From NCBI GenBank assembly GCA_023957125.1, contig JAMLHL010000004.1, forward strand, positions 124,001-188,000: 64,000 nucleotides of DNA. Direction: 5' to 3'. This document shows positions 25,632 through 34,692 of this stretch, piece by piece (the stretch's first letter is position 1; the number at the start of each line of letters is the position of its first letter). The stretch is from Chitinophagaceae bacterium (GTDB lineage Bacteria; Bacteroidota; Bacteroidia; Chitinophagales; Chitinophagaceae). Both the position numbers and the translations under genes were made by a program. Under the pieces are notes generated by a model that ran no database searches, had not been told where the DNA came from, and was given only the letters and a program-made list of their open reading frames with translations.

Positions 25632-26342
25632 CTAATTTTGCACTACCGGCGTTGTATCACCGGTGGGTTTATCTTCCATAATTTGTCCTCCCTTTAGCCG
25701 GATAATCCGCTGGGTACTTTTTGCCAGGTCGGCATTATGCGTTACAATGACCATGGTAGTGCCCGCCTCCCGGTTGAGTTCAAAAAGCAGGGGAATGATC
25801 TTTGAGCTGGTTTCTTCATCCAGGTTCCCGGTGGGTTCATCTGCAAATAATATCCGGGGATGGGTAGAAAAAGCTCTTGCAATAGAAACCCGTTGCTGTT
25901 CGCCGCCGGACAACTGTACCGGGTAATGATGCAACCGGTCTGCCAGTCCCACTTTTTCCAGGAGTTCAACCGCCTGCGGACGGATATTCCTTTTCCCCTG
26001 CAACTCCAGGGGCACCATCACGTTTTCCAAAGCCGTAAGCGTAGGCAATAACTGGAAATTCTGAAAAACATATCCTATATAGCGGTTACGGATAGACGCT
26101 CTTTCTTCTTCGCCGGCATTGTCCAACCGCAGTCCGTTCAATTCAATCGTTCCTGAGGTTACCTGGTCCAAACCGGCACACAATCCCAGTAAAGTGGTTT
26201 TCCCGCTTCCGGAAGGGCCGGTTATAGCCAAAACGGAGCCTGTTTCCACTGTAAAACTAACATCGTGCAGCACGGTAAGGCACCGGGCTCCGCTTTGATA
26301 ACTTTTACACAGCCTATCTACCTTCAACATATAATCCATCAT
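25632..26342 (-). CDS. ABC transporter ATP-binding protein, YbbA/LolD-like
   Basis: The 236-residue ATPase has Walker A GPSGSGKTT at about residues 42-50, a Q-loop in IGYVFQNFQLLPTLTALENV, signature LSGGEQQRVSIARAFS, Walker B ILFADEPTGNLDEETS and H-loop MVIVTHNADLA. The FQNFQLLPTLTALENVMVPLEL pattern is broken here by no insertions and marks the MacB/LolD/YbbA group, which powers FtsX-type permeases. The start could be either of two adjacent Met codons. It pairs with the permease just downstream. Confidence 0.92.
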   Translation of the reverse strand: MMDYMLKVDRLCKSYQSGARCLTVLHDVSFTVETGSVLAITGPSGSGKTTLLGLCAGLDQVTSGTIELNGLRLDNAGEEERASIRNRYIGYVFQNFQLLPTLTALENVMVPLELQGKRNIRPQAVELLEKVGLADRLHHYPVQLSGGEQQRVSIARAFSTHPRILFADEPTGNLDEETSSKIIPLLFELNREAGTTMVIVTHNADLAKSTQRIIRLKGGQIMEDKPTGDTTPVVQN

Positions 26343-26412
26343 AATAAAAATATTTAAATTACATTATTTTTAAAATACAGTTAACAGGATAATCCATTAT
26401 CTTGATGGTTCC

Positions 26413-27093
26413 ATGATCAGACCATACACGTACTTCTCTACCCTGCTTCTCCTGTTTACAGCGTGTGGAAGCCCCGGATCTTCTTCAAAAAATGCCCCGG
26501 GCGCCGGTTTGCCCCGACAGGACTCCGCGCCCGTTGCTGCCGCGGTAAAAAACATCGTTTTCTTTGGTAACAGCCTTACCGCCGGGTATGGGCTTAAGCT
26601 GTCCGAAGCTTATCCCGCACTTATTCAACACAAAATAGATTCCTTACATCTTCCATACAAAGTTATTAATGCCGGATTAAGTGGAGAAACCACAGCGGGG
26701 GGGAACAGCAGGATAACCTGGATACTCCGGCAACCGGTGGATATTTTTGTGCTGGAACTGGGTGCGAATGACGGATTGCGGGGTATATCACTTGCAGAAA
26801 CGGAAAAAAATTTGCAAGAGATACTGGATAAGGTACGGGCCACTTATCCCGATACCAAATTCATGCTGGCTGGAATGCGTGTTCCACCGAATATGGGGAA
26901 AGAATATAGTGACCGGTTCCGGAAGATTTTTGAAAAGACAGCCAGGCACAACAAGATCGCCTTTCTCCCATTCCTTTTGGAAGGTGTTGGAGGGGAGCCT
27001 TCACTAAACCAGGCGGATGGCATCCATCCAACAGCTGAAGGGCAGAAAATAGTGGCCGAAAACGTGTGGGCTGTATTGAAAAACCTGTTGTAA
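26413..27093 (+). CDS. TesA-like arylesterase/lysophospholipase, lipoprotein
   Basis: A 226-residue SGNH hydrolase. The N-terminus is a lipoprotein signal (LLLLFTACGS, lipidated Cys18) followed by a Ser/Ala/Pro-rich linker to about residue 45. Block I is FFGNSLTAGYGLKL with the nucleophile Ser, block III is LELGANDGLRG with the Asn of the oxyanion hole, and block V is ADGIHPTAEGQ with catalytic Asp and His. It hydrolyses acyl esters or thioesters in relatives. E. coli TesA is a soluble periplasmic protein; lipidation here would hold it at a membrane. Divergent from ybbA across 70 bp. Confidence 0.9.
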   Translation: MIRPYTYFSTLLLLFTACGSPGSSSKNAPGAGLPRQDSAPVAAAVKNIVFFGNSLTAGYGLKLSEAYPALIQHKIDSLHLPYKVINAGLSGETTAGGNSRITWILRQPVDIFVLELGANDGLRGISLAETEKNLQEILDKVRATYPDTKFMLAGMRVPPNMGKEYSDRFRKIFEKTARHNKIAFLPFLLEGVGGEPSLNQADGIHPTAEGQKIVAENVWAVLKNLL

Positions 27094-27165
27094 TCATTTT
27101 TTCCGTGCAGGTGTTCCTGCTTTGTTAATGTAACCTTTGTAACGCATACCCAAATTCATTATTTG

Positions 27166-27173
27166 TAACTTTG
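27166..27173 (+). promoter_or_regulatory. Bacteroidota -7 promoter box of trxA (TAACTTTG)
   Basis: TAACTTTG matches TAnnTTTG exactly and lies 36 bp upstream of the trxA ATG. A TTTG occurs 26 bp further upstream (27136-27139), a little too far for the usual 19-21 bp spacing. Confidence 0.5.
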
Positions 27174-27209
27174 CTCCACTAAAATCGTCCATATAAAATA
27201 ACAAAATCC

Positions 27210-27515
27210 ATGGCAACTTTTTCAGAACTGATCAACGGAGATAAACCGGTATTGGTGGATTTTACGGCAACCTGGTGTGGCCCCTGTAAGATGATGGCTC
27301 CCATCCTGGAATCTGTAAAGCAGAGAGTGGGAGACGCGGTAACCATTATAAAAATTGACGTGGACAAGAATCCTCAGGCGGCAGGTGTATATCAGATACA
27401 GGGAGTACCCACCCTGATTTTGTTCAGGAACGGGAAGACCTTGTGGCGACAATCGGGTGTTGTACAGGCGGAACAACTCATACAAATTATTAACCGGCAC
27501 ATGGTTAGCGCATAG
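27210..27515 (+). CDS. trxA: Thioredoxin
   Basis: A compact 101-residue thioredoxin with the active site WCGPCK at residues 22-27, the buried Asp in VLVDFTATW, the cis-Pro in [10 protein letters not shown] near residue 72 and the final helix. It has no signal peptide, so it acts in the cytoplasm as a general protein disulfide reductase. Length is slightly short of the usual 105-110 because the N-terminal strand is brief. It is transcribed alone from its own promoter box, converging on the TPM-domain gene with a 22-bp gap. Confidence 0.95.
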   Translation: MATFSELINGDKPVLVDFTATWCGPCKMMAPILESVKQRVGDAVTIIKIDVDKNPQAAGVYQIQGVPTLILFRNGKTLWRQSGVVQAEQLIQIINRHMVSA

Positions 27516-27537
27516 ATTTTCCGTATTATTGAACCGA

Positions 27538-28320
27538 TTACCATCTTCCACCTGCGCCGCCGCCGCCAAAGCTTCCGCCTCCAAAACCACCGAAGCCGCC
27601 GGAGCCGCCACCACTCCAGCCTCCACCGCTGCGACCACCGCCCCCGGGGAACCAAAACACAGGAGGGATACCCGAATCGCGATAACCTCTCCGGCTCATG
27701 AAAGAGCCGCCGCCACCTCCCCCACCGCCAATCCTGGAGATGATAAAAACAATAATGAAAATGCCCAAAAAGACCACCCATAAAGGAATACCGTCTTTAC
27801 TACCCCGGTTGGCGTACCCCTCCGGCGGTTTGTATTCTCCCGCCGCAGCCTGCATAATAGCAGTGGTACCCGCATCAATTCCGTTATAAAAATCATTTTC
27901 CCGGAAGTTGGGGAGAATTTCGTTATCTACAATTTGTTTACAGGTAATATCCGGTAGCGCTCCTTCCAATCCATATCCCGGAGCAATAAAAACTTCCCGG
28001 TCGTCTTTGGCAATTAAAAAAACAACGCCGTTATTAAAATCCTTATTCCCAACGCCCCATTTGCGCCCCAGCGCCGTGGCATATTCATAAGCAGCATAGT
28101 CATTCAGTGAACTTACAATCACTACTACTATTTGGTTAGAAGTAGTATCGTCGTATCCCACAAGTTTCTGTTCCAGGCTCTCCCGTTGCAATTCTGTAAG
28201 TGTACCGGTGAAATCATTCACCAGCCGCGGTGGGTTAGGCGCAGCAGGAATAATCTTCTCAATCTGGGCGGATGCAGATAAAAAAAGAAAAGATAGTATA
28301 GTAAATAAGTACTTCTTCAT
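27538..28320 (-). CDS. TPM domain-containing membrane protein with Gly-rich tail
   Basis: The 260-residue protein has a signal peptide (FTILSFLFLSASAQ), then the TPM domain (about residues 30-165), with LVNDFTGTLTELQRESLEQ and VVVIVSSLNDYAAYEYAT and an FIAPGYGLEGALPD block. A single membrane helix follows (WVVFLGIFIIVFIISRIGG). The C-terminus is almost only Gly, Ser, Phe and Arg (GGGGGGGSF, SGGGSGGFGGFGGGSFGG). TPM proteins are membrane-anchored in the periplasm, and plant and bacterial relatives have phosphatase or photosystem-assembly roles; the role here is unknown. It is the last gene of a lemA-TPM-TPM operon. Confidence 0.9.
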   Translation of the reverse strand: MKKYLFTILSFLFLSASAQIEKIIPAAPNPPRLVNDFTGTLTELQRESLEQKLVGYDDTTSNQIVVVIVSSLNDYAAYEYATALGRKWGVGNKDFNNGVVFLIAKDDREVFIAPGYGLEGALPDITCKQIVDNEILPNFRENDFYNGIDAGTTAIMQAAAGEYKPPEGYANRGSKDGIPLWVVFLGIFIIVFIISRIGGGGGGGGSFMSRRGYRDSGIPPVFWFPGGGGRSGGGWSGGGSGGFGGFGGGSFGGGGAGGRW

Positions 28321-28341
28321 GCTATTATTCGTATGCCGCAG

Positions 28342-28800
28342 TTACTTTCCAAACACGATCTCATCGGGCAATTCATTTTTATCGGTGCCGGCAGAATAGG
28401 GGAAATGTTCAGACAGGGCAGCACCAATTTCTTTTATCGTCTGTATAATACCTTTTGCATAGTGGGTACCATTAAATGCCATAACAATTTGCCGGATCTT
28501 AGCCTCCCAGAACGCTGTCCCTACCTTCCGATGGATCCCTTCATCGCCAAATACAGCTAACTGATGATCTTTTAAAGCAATGTACAGAATAACGCCATTC
28601 CTGAGTCCGGTTTTGTCCATGTTCAGGCCATAGAACAACTCCATCGCCCTGTCAACCGGATCCACAAAACGGCACCGGCTTTCAACATATACCCGTATTT
28701 CTCCGCTGGTGAGTTGCTCCGCATCACGTATCGCAGCTACAATCTCATCATTCTCTTCCTTGGAAAAGAAATGTTTAACGCTGAACGGGAATAGCCTCAT
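28342..28800 (-). CDS. TPM domain-containing protein, soluble form
   Basis: A 152-residue TPM protein with neither signal peptide nor membrane segment: VKHFFSKEENDEIVAAIRDAE at the start, EIRVYVESRC, then VILYIALKDHQLAVFGDEGIH and a C-terminal GIIQTIKEIGAALSEHFP. It is a paralogue of the TPM domain of the next gene (21-bp gap). The pairing of a soluble and an anchored TPM protein with LemA is widespread in Bacteroidota. It may act from the cytoplasmic side. No enzymatic residues can be assigned with certainty. Confidence 0.88.
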   Translation of the reverse strand: MRLFPFSVKHFFSKEENDEIVAAIRDAEQLTSGEIRVYVESRCRFVDPVDRAMELFYGLNMDKTGLRNGVILYIALKDHQLAVFGDEGIHRKVGTAFWEAKIRQIVMAFNGTHYAKGIIQTIKEIGAALSEHFPYSAGTDKNELPDEIVFGK

Positions 28801-28814
28801 GGATCCGTTAAAAT

Positions 28815-29405
28815 TTAAAAATTCACCTGCGGCGCTGTTTCTGCTCCGGGATCGGCGGCGAAGAAGCCTTTTTCTCTAAACCCGAACATGCCCGCATATA
28901 ATACATTGGGGAAAGATTTCACCACGGTATTATAATCCTGTACTGCGGTATTAAAATCGTTGCGCGAAACCTTGATCCTATTTTCGGTTCCTTCCAGTTG
29001 CGACTGCAGGTTCAGATAATTTTGATTAGCCTTTAATTCAGGGTATCGTTCTACCGTTACCAGCAAGCGGCTTAAAGCGCTGCTCACCTCTCCCTGCGCC
29101 TGCTGGAACTGGGCCAATTTTTCCGGCGACAGGTCATCCGCATTAATATTAACCTTCGTTGCGTTGGCGCGGGCTTCAATTACTTTTGTGAGGGTTTCCT
29201 GCTCAAAATTTGCCGCTCCTTTCACCGTATTCACCAGGTTGGGGATCAGGTCGGATCGGCGCTGGTATTCACTTTGAACGTTTCCCCATTTTCCCTTTAC
29301 ATTCTGATCCAAACCCACCATCTTATTATATCCGCCACAGCCACAACCGCCCAACAACAATATGACTCCGATAACTACGATTAAAACAAGACTTTTCGAT
29401 TTCAT
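28815..29405 (-). CDS. LemA family protein
   Basis: The 196-residue protein starts with a hydrophobic segment (LVLIVVIGVILLLGG) ending in a Cys-Gly run that could serve as a lipobox. A helical LemA domain follows: GLDQNVKGKWGNVQSEYQRR, SDLIPNLVNTVKGAANFE, and ELKANQNYLNLQSQLEGTENRI. The RRxDLIPNLV motif is diagnostic. LemA proteins form coiled, membrane-anchored scaffolds; their function is undefined, though they commonly precede TPM-domain genes, as here (14-bp gap). Confidence 0.92.
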   Translation of the reverse strand: MKSKSLVLIVVIGVILLLGGCGCGGYNKMVGLDQNVKGKWGNVQSEYQRRSDLIPNLVNTVKGAANFEQETLTKVIEARANATKVNINADDLSPEKLAQFQQAQGEVSSALSRLLVTVERYPELKANQNYLNLQSQLEGTENRIKVSRNDFNTAVQDYNTVVKSFPNVLYAGMFGFREKGFFAADPGAETAPQVNF

Positions 29406-29460
29406 GCATTATGGTTTTGAAATGTAAAAATATACATCAAAATATTAATATCAACTTTTT

Positions 29461-30540
29461 TTACTTAACATTCTGAAAAAAATCGCCGGCTACCACATTG
29501 ATCTCTTCTTTGCTCAACCGCTGTTTCCCGGAGGCGATTGCCACCCGGTACCGGAAGGTAACGGACTGACCCTGCTTCAGGGCAAGATTGAGCGTTTCTT
29601 TACCCTTGCTGAAAACCGCTTGTCCAAGGGGATTGGCGGCAAACAATCCATAGCCCCGCGCATGCCAGTAGGTTGGATACCCCGGATTACGGGGGTGATC
29701 TATGATCACGATGCTGGTAGTATCGTCTCCCTGCCTGCCGTACAACATACACCATTGAGCCCGGGTAGCCCACACGGCATCGCCTTCAACGCCTTCACTG
29801 GTGATATAATTACCTGAAGGACTGTTGTCTTTGCTTCCTTCCACCACTGTTATATTGCCTTTGTCGTCCTTAAATTCCTTCTTTACGTTGGAGGGCATTT
29901 CCAATTCGTGAGCCACCCTCAGACCAAGCATTCCATCTTTTACATCCGGCATATTCACATCCTGGGATGCCGTAAGAGTGGTTATCCGGTCTATGATCCG
30001 CTTGTTTTCATCTGCTTTGAAAAAATAAGTGGTGGTTTCTTCTAACAACACCTGGCCTTTTTGATTTTCCCAAACGGATTTCATTTTCAATTCTCCCCTT
30101 TTTCCCCCTTTTGCCTTCAGGATCTTTTGGGCTTTTATCCATCCGTATTTGCTTTTTTTATCTTCGGGGATCGCATAGGAGTTATTCCAGAAATCAAGGC
30201 CATTCACACGCTCATAGTTCAACCACAACCCGGTATGATGGGGATGATCGGTAGGTTCATTCGGGCGGGGGGCGAAAGGGAAACCCCGCGTGATAATTTG
30301 CCCGTCGGGAGCATAAATAGGATACAAAAAAGGCTTCTCCAGGGTATCGGTGTATATTAATTCCGTAAAAGGCCTGCCGTCAGCGGTGATCACTATCTTC
30401 TTAGAAAGTTCAACGGGCGTAATTTCTATGGGATAGACCTGTATTTTAGCTTTGCCCTGTTGCCCATAACCGGTTGTTACAAAAAAACAGGCCGTAAAAA
30501 CGATCAGCGCCTGAGGAAAAAGAGAAATACTACTTTTCAT
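29461..30540 (-). CDS. PmoA family (DUF6807) secreted protein
   Basis: The 359-residue protein has a signal peptide (SLFPQALIVFTACFFVTTGYGQQ, shown with its cleavage near YGQ) and then the so-called PmoA domain: RPFTELIYTDTLEKPFLYPI, PTDHPHHTGLWLNYERVNGLDFWN, TLTASQDVNM and IIDHPRNPGYPTYWHARGYGLFAANPL. The DHPHHTGLW block with paired His is the family mark. The name comes from weak similarity to methane monooxygenase, but these are common Bacteroidota secreted proteins, often linked to carbohydrate use. No enzymatic activity is established. It is the single gene between the lemA operon and the polysaccharide terminator. Confidence 0.85.
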   Translation of the reverse strand: MKSSISLFPQALIVFTACFFVTTGYGQQGKAKIQVYPIEITPVELSKKIVITADGRPFTELIYTDTLEKPFLYPIYAPDGQIITRGFPFAPRPNEPTDHPHHTGLWLNYERVNGLDFWNNSYAIPEDKKSKYGWIKAQKILKAKGGKRGELKMKSVWENQKGQVLLEETTTYFFKADENKRIIDRITTLTASQDVNMPDVKDGMLGLRVAHELEMPSNVKKEFKDDKGNITVVEGSKDNSPSGNYITSEGVEGDAVWATRAQWCMLYGRQGDDTTSIVIIDHPRNPGYPTYWHARGYGLFAANPLGQAVFSKGKETLNLALKQGQSVTFRYRVAIASGKQRLSKEEINVVAGDFFQNVK

Positions 30541-30679
30541 TCGTTTGTATTTGGGTCAATATTGAATATTTATATATCTATTAGGAAAATACATGTTCCA
30601 ACCCTCCTATGAATTCCTGAAACGGCCGGCAATAGCTGCAAAATACTATAATCTCCCTATTTAAAGGCAAGACAGTTGT

Positions 30680-30720
30680 AAAAATAAAAATGCCGGAAGA
30701 TATTTTAATCTTCCGGCATT
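30680..30720 (-). terminator. Strong intrinsic terminator of the leftward polysaccharide operon
   Basis: AATGCCGGAAGAT (30689-30701) and ATCTTCCGGCATT (30708-30720) are perfect 13-bp arms around a 6-nt loop. On the minus strand a T-run (TTTTATTTTTA type, over 30680-30688) follows. It lies 38 bp past the stop of the DegT gene, so it ends the long leftward transcript. Confidence 0.9.
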
Positions 30721-30757
30721 CCGAATTGAATGAATATACAACCGCTGTAACCGGCCG

Positions 30758-31888
30758 TCAGTTAAATACTTTCTTTATTTCCGTTAATATACGATCCCGC
30801 TCTCCTTCGGTTAAATTGGAACCCGAAGGAAGGCATAATCCATCGTTGAATAATTTTTCTGAAGTGCCATCGCCATAAAATGGGGCATCCTTAAAAACCG
30901 GTTGGCAATGCATGGGTTTCCACAGAGGGCGGCTTTCTATATTTTCTTTTTCCAGCGCCGTACGGATGGTTTCGCGGGTAACAACCGGGTGCTTCACCAA
31001 TACGGTAGTAAGCCACCGGTTGGAATAGAAGCCTTCCGGTTCCTCCAAAAAGCGGATGGCGTCCAGATCAGCCAAATGTTTTTTATACCAGTCGAAATTA
31101 GCCCTGCGCTGGAGAACACGTTGGGGTAAAACTTCCATCTGTCCCCGGCCTATACCCGCACAGATATTGCTCATCCGGTAATTATACCCGATCTGGGAAT
31201 GTTGATAATGGGGTGCGGGGTCGCGGGCCTGGGTGGATAGGAAACGAGCCTTTTCCGCCAGTTCGTCATGATGGGTAACCATAGCACCTCCGCCTGAAGT
31301 GGTAATGATCTTATTCCCGTTAAAGGAAAGTGCCGCAATGATCCCAAACGTACCACACTGCCTCCCGTGAAAATTACTGCCCAGCGCTTCGGCGGCATCT
31401 TCAATTATAGGTATCTCATATTTGTCCGCAATGGTGGTTATCTCATCTATTTTAGCAGGCATTCCATACAGATGAACGGCAACAATGGCTTTGGGTTTCT
31501 TTCCCTTAGCTATTCTGTCTTTGATTGCTTCCTCTAAAAATTCCGGCGACATATTCCAGGTATCAGGCTCACTGTCAATAAACACCGGTGTTGCCCCCTG
31601 GTACGCAATAGGATTGGCGGAAGCGGAGAAAGTCATGCTCTGGCAAATCACTTCGTCGCCCGCTTTAATTCCAAGCAATATCAATCCGAGATGAATGGCC
31701 GCGGTGCCGGAGCTCAGGGCCGCAACATGGATTTCACTTTGAGGCGATAAAAACTGTTCCAGATCTTTTTCCAGCCCGTTTACGTTTGGACCAAGCGGCG
31801 CCACCCAGTTGGTATCAAATGCTTCGTTTACAAATTTTTTTTCCTTGCCGCCCATGTGGGGCGATGATAGCCATATTTTTGATTGCAT
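30758..31888 (-). CDS. DegT/DnrJ/EryC1/StrS sugar aminotransferase (PglE-like)
   Basis: A 376-residue PLP enzyme of the sugar-aminotransferase family. It shows the phosphate-binding ALSSGTAAIHLGL near residue 57, EDAAEALGS near 163 with the Asp that pairs with PLP, and the Schiff-base Lys193 in LSFNGNKIITTSGGG. The C-terminal RPLWKPMHCQP motif (about residues 335-345) marks the PglE/LegC subgroup that makes UDP-4-amino-4,6-dideoxy-HexNAc from the 4-keto sugar with glutamate. The next gene upstream encodes a PglD-type acyltransferase, the partner that N-acylates the new amine. The 4,6-dehydratase feeding it is not encoded in the leftward operon. Last gene before the terminator. Confidence 0.92.
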   Translation of the reverse strand: MQSKIWLSSPHMGGKEKKFVNEAFDTNWVAPLGPNVNGLEKDLEQFLSPQSEIHVAALSSGTAAIHLGLILLGIKAGDEVICQSMTFSASANPIAYQGATPVFIDSEPDTWNMSPEFLEEAIKDRIAKGKKPKAIVAVHLYGMPAKIDEITTIADKYEIPIIEDAAEALGSNFHGRQCGTFGIIAALSFNGNKIITTSGGGAMVTHHDELAEKARFLSTQARDPAPHYQHSQIGYNYRMSNICAGIGRGQMEVLPQRVLQRRANFDWYKKHLADLDAIRFLEEPEGFYSNRWLTTVLVKHPVVTRETIRTALEKENIESRPLWKPMHCQPVFKDAPFYGDGTSEKLFNDGLCLPSGSNLTEGERDRILTEIKKVFN

Positions 31889-31926
31889 ATAATATCTCCT
31901 TACCCGGGGTTTAACCCGAAAAATAA

Positions 31927-32571
31927 TTAAGTATTCGATTTAATAATTTTAGCGGGTACTCCAACCGCGGTGATATTTTCCGGCAGGTCTTTGATCACCA
32001 TAGACATTCCACCGATGATTGAGTTCTGACCAATATGTACATTTTGTATGGTAGCGGCGTTAATACCTACATTTACACATTCCTCCAGATAGGTAAATCC
32101 TGCGAGAGAAACCCCAGGAGCAAGCGTTGAAAATTTTGAAAGCATAGAATTATGGCCCAAACTACAATTCTTATTAACCAATACAAAATCTTCAATTACA
32201 ACATCGTAATCAATCGTCACCCCGGGATATATAACTGTTCCCTCTCCTATTGTCACCTGATTTGACACCCATGCGCTTTTGGAAATCAGGGAAGGAAAAA
32301 CCACGTTTGGCAGGTTTATCCTTTCTTTTACATTCTTCTTCATCAACGGATCAGCTATCCCTATTACCACCGCCGTTTTATCACTCCAAAGATCCAGCAT
32401 GTCAATCCCGCCCAAAACGGGAAAACCAAAAATGGTTTTATTATACTTACCGGTATCATCGTCTAAAAAACCATGGATTTCATATTCTTCAGTATTAAAA
32501 CTATCAAAATTATAAGCTACAAAACCACCAACATTCCCACAGCCTACGATGTATAATTTTATTTTATTCAT
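31927..32571 (-). CDS. PglD/NeuD-type sugar N- or O-acyltransferase
   Basis: A 214-residue protein with an N-terminal Rossmann-like PglD domain (KLYIVGCGNVGGFVAYNF) and a C-terminal left-handed beta-helix of hexapeptide repeats (VTIGEGTVIYPGVTIDYDVV and so on). The SLGHNSMLS segment holds the catalytic His used by PglD to acylate a sugar 4-amine from an acyl donor. It ends AVGVPAKIIKSN, the common family end. It is next to the DegT aminotransferase (38-bp gap), as in bacillosamine-type pathways, and is a strong candidate for attaching the unusual acyl group proposed for this locus. Confidence 0.9.
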   Translation of the reverse strand: MNKIKLYIVGCGNVGGFVAYNFDSFNTEEYEIHGFLDDDTGKYNKTIFGFPVLGGIDMLDLWSDKTAVVIGIADPLMKKNVKERINLPNVVFPSLISKSAWVSNQVTIGEGTVIYPGVTIDYDVVIEDFVLVNKNCSLGHNSMLSKFSTLAPGVSLAGFTYLEECVNVGINAATIQNVHIGQNSIIGGMSMVIKDLPENITAVGVPAKIIKSNT

Positions 32572-32594
32572 CTAAACGAACCTTTTAAAAAAAA

Positions 32595-33599
32595 TCACAA
32601 ATAGGGTAACAAATCTTCTTTTAGTCCTTTTTTCACCGGAAGTTGCCATAAAATGCGTCCCCAATCGTGGTTTCCTTCAATCAGGATCGGACGTTCATTG
32701 GTAATCGCAACATCCCAGCCGATAGAGCGATTAGTGGGAACCGACAATGCCGCATTAGTAACCATTTCAACACAATCATTCCAATGGGGAATGGCAAAAC
32801 CCACTATTTCAATCCCGGTAACAGGATGAAAAAAAACGTCCGATTTGGTAATATCGCCATATACGCCGGGGCCGGTTACAATCCCACTTTTAATATCAAC
32901 CGGAACAGCAAAATTTCCTGTACTTAAATTATCTGTATCCGAATTAACGCTTACCCGTAGCCTCGCCGCCAAAATAATTACCTTCCCATCATGTAGCTGG
33001 GTTACAACTCTTACGGTATTTAGCGCCGATGGAGAAAGCTGCATCAAATCATCATGCTGTATAACATATTTCTCAATGAGATCAAATCCACCTTTTTGCA
33101 TGATCCCGATTACTTCCGGCACCGACATATTCCTGGAGTTTAAAACCACAATCCCTTTCCCGGCGTTACTTCTTGATTTCTTTAATACGATTTTAAACGG
33201 CTCGCCAAGAATAATATCCTTTGCTAATAACGAATTACTTTTTACCATCTCCGGGGTACCCCATTTCCTTCCGGAAAGCGCGTTGAAATGCTTCAAAAAT
33301 TCAATTTTATCTTCCAAGACATCCCTTCTGCTATGTGGGTTCATCTTTAACTGATATTCATACATAAATCCGGTACCGGCGTATGTCTCCCTTTGTTCCG
33401 GAGTTAAATTAAAAAAACGAAGTTGAAAATAATCCATGAAGGAAATATTGTATTTCACAGACGAAACAATAATATCCTTGTACAACTTAACAGAGGAAAT
33501 TTTCTTATGTTTTTTTACGTAATCAAAATACCTGAAGAATGTTTTTCCCGGTGTTTTTAAAATATAATAAAAGAGATATATCAATCTTTTAATCCGCAT
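32595..33599 (-). CDS. Sugar-transfer-associated ATP-grasp protein
   Basis: The 334-residue protein fits the 'sugar-transfer associated ATP-grasp' family found in polysaccharide loci. An N-terminal basic helical part precedes the ATP-grasp core. The core has FKIVLKKSRSNAGKGIVVL (phosphate-binding loop and Lys), LIEKYVIQHDDL, ALNTVRVVTQLHDGKV and, near the end, IGWDVAITNERPILIEGNHDWG with the metal-binding Glu and Asn. Such enzymes couple ATP to formation of an amide or ester between a carboxylate and an amine or alcohol. A role in joining an amino acid or acyl residue to the glycan is inferred. Confidence 0.85.
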   Translation of the reverse strand: MRIKRLIYLFYYILKTPGKTFFRYFDYVKKHKKISSVKLYKDIIVSSVKYNISFMDYFQLRFFNLTPEQRETYAGTGFMYEYQLKMNPHSRRDVLEDKIEFLKHFNALSGRKWGTPEMVKSNSLLAKDIILGEPFKIVLKKSRSNAGKGIVVLNSRNMSVPEVIGIMQKGGFDLIEKYVIQHDDLMQLSPSALNTVRVVTQLHDGKVIILAARLRVSVNSDTDNLSTGNFAVPVDIKSGIVTGPGVYGDITKSDVFFHPVTGIEIVGFAIPHWNDCVEMVTNAALSVPTNRSIGWDVAITNERPILIEGNHDWGRILWQLPVKKGLKEDLLPYL

Positions 33600-33629
33600 G
33601 ATCTGATATTGAGAACCTTAAAATCCATT

Positions 33630-34649
33630 TCATTTCCCGTCAGGCACTTTCAGCAGCCTGTCGCACTTGGAAAAAGCCTCTTCGACCCTGAAATGCAAAA
33701 ACGATTCCACTTTATTATTTCCCTTCGCCCATTCAACCAGTACTGAAGGAAAGTCAGCGCCGGCCTCGTGCGTGAAAGGGTACCCCCCTCCAAAACGGGG
33801 ATTCAATTCCAAAACATAATATCCATTCTTCGTTTCAAAAATGTCGCAATCCAGATTACCGATGTGTTTTAATTTATTCCCCAGCACTTTTCCAATATCA
33901 GATAATACGTCATTTTGAACCGAAAGAGCCTTATCCGTTTCACCCGCCCGCATAGCCAGCTTCTTTTTGGGAAAAGCTTTCACAAACGCACCGGAAAAAT
34001 CATTGAGCACATCCATACCGTATTCCTGTCCGACCAGTTTTTCCTGAATTAAAATAGCATGGTGAATATCAGCCTCACTTACTTTCGCCAGGATCGTTTT
34101 GTGCAGGCGCAAATTCAATAACTGGTATGCCAGTAAAAGCTCTTCCTTAGAATCTGAAAATTCAATTCCTATTGAAGCGCTTCCCCATCTGGGTTTTACC
34201 ACTACAGGAAACAATAATTCTCCCCGGTCTATGGCTTCAATTGCTTTATTTAAATCAATAAAAGTTTGGGGCGTCTTCAAACCGGTATCCTGTAAAAAAA
34301 CAGTCGTTTTCCATTTATCAAAACAAGTGTCAATCACTGCCGTATCCGAAATAACAACTTTCACGCCAATCTCTGCAAATCTATGTTTTTGAGCAGCTAA
34401 TATGGGCAATTCAAGGTCATTCAGTGGAATCAGGAGGTGAATATCATAGTCTTTGCACACTTTAATGATTTGATCAATATACTGAGGGTGATAAACAGCA
34501 CTTACCTTAACGGCAATATCGGCATCTACAAGAGCGGGCGCATTGATTTGCATATCAGTAGCCACCACTTTCCCTCTGCCCCCAAGTGCCATTTTAAAAT
34601 AGTTTACCAGATAATTTCGCCTTCCGGCACAGCTTAATAAAACATTCAT
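33630..34649 (-). CDS. ATP-grasp carboxylate-amine ligase, PylC/CarB-like
   Basis: A 339-residue ATP-grasp enzyme. An N-terminal pre-ATP-grasp domain (MNVLLSCAGRRNYLVNYF) is followed by the ATP-binding part: LFPVVVKPRWGSASIGIEFS (Lys and Gly-rich loop), LIQEKLVGQEYGMDVLNDF, and the metal site LDCDIFETKNGYYVLELNPRFGGGYP. The ELNPRFGG motif is the classic ATP-grasp Mg site. It is distinct in sequence from the other ATP-grasp protein downstream. Enzymes of this shape link an amino acid carboxylate to an amine; the substrate is probably produced by the dehydrogenase/aminotransferase pair of the same operon (inference). Confidence 0.88.
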   Translation of the reverse strand: MNVLLSCAGRRNYLVNYFKMALGGRGKVVATDMQINAPALVDADIAVKVSAVYHPQYIDQIIKVCKDYDIHLLIPLNDLELPILAAQKHRFAEIGVKVVISDTAVIDTCFDKWKTTVFLQDTGLKTPQTFIDLNKAIEAIDRGELLFPVVVKPRWGSASIGIEFSDSKEELLLAYQLLNLRLHKTILAKVSEADIHHAILIQEKLVGQEYGMDVLNDFSGAFVKAFPKKKLAMRAGETDKALSVQNDVLSDIGKVLGNKLKHIGNLDCDIFETKNGYYVLELNPRFGGGYPFTHEAGADFPSVLVEWAKGNNKVESFLHFRVEEAFSKCDRLLKVPDGK

Positions 34650-34692
34650 TCTACTTTACATATCATTGTTACTCTTCACCAATATCTTTATG

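Noticed and set aside
27129..27144. GTAAC repeats upstream of trxA as a Pho box
   Set aside because: The two units (TGTAACC and TGTAACG) have a 9-bp period, not the 11 bp of the pstS box, and the gene is a plain thioredoxin.
27538..27720. Plus-strand Pro/Ala-rich frames across the TPM gene tail
   Set aside because: They are the antisense of a Gly-rich coding tail, which readily creates long artificial open frames.
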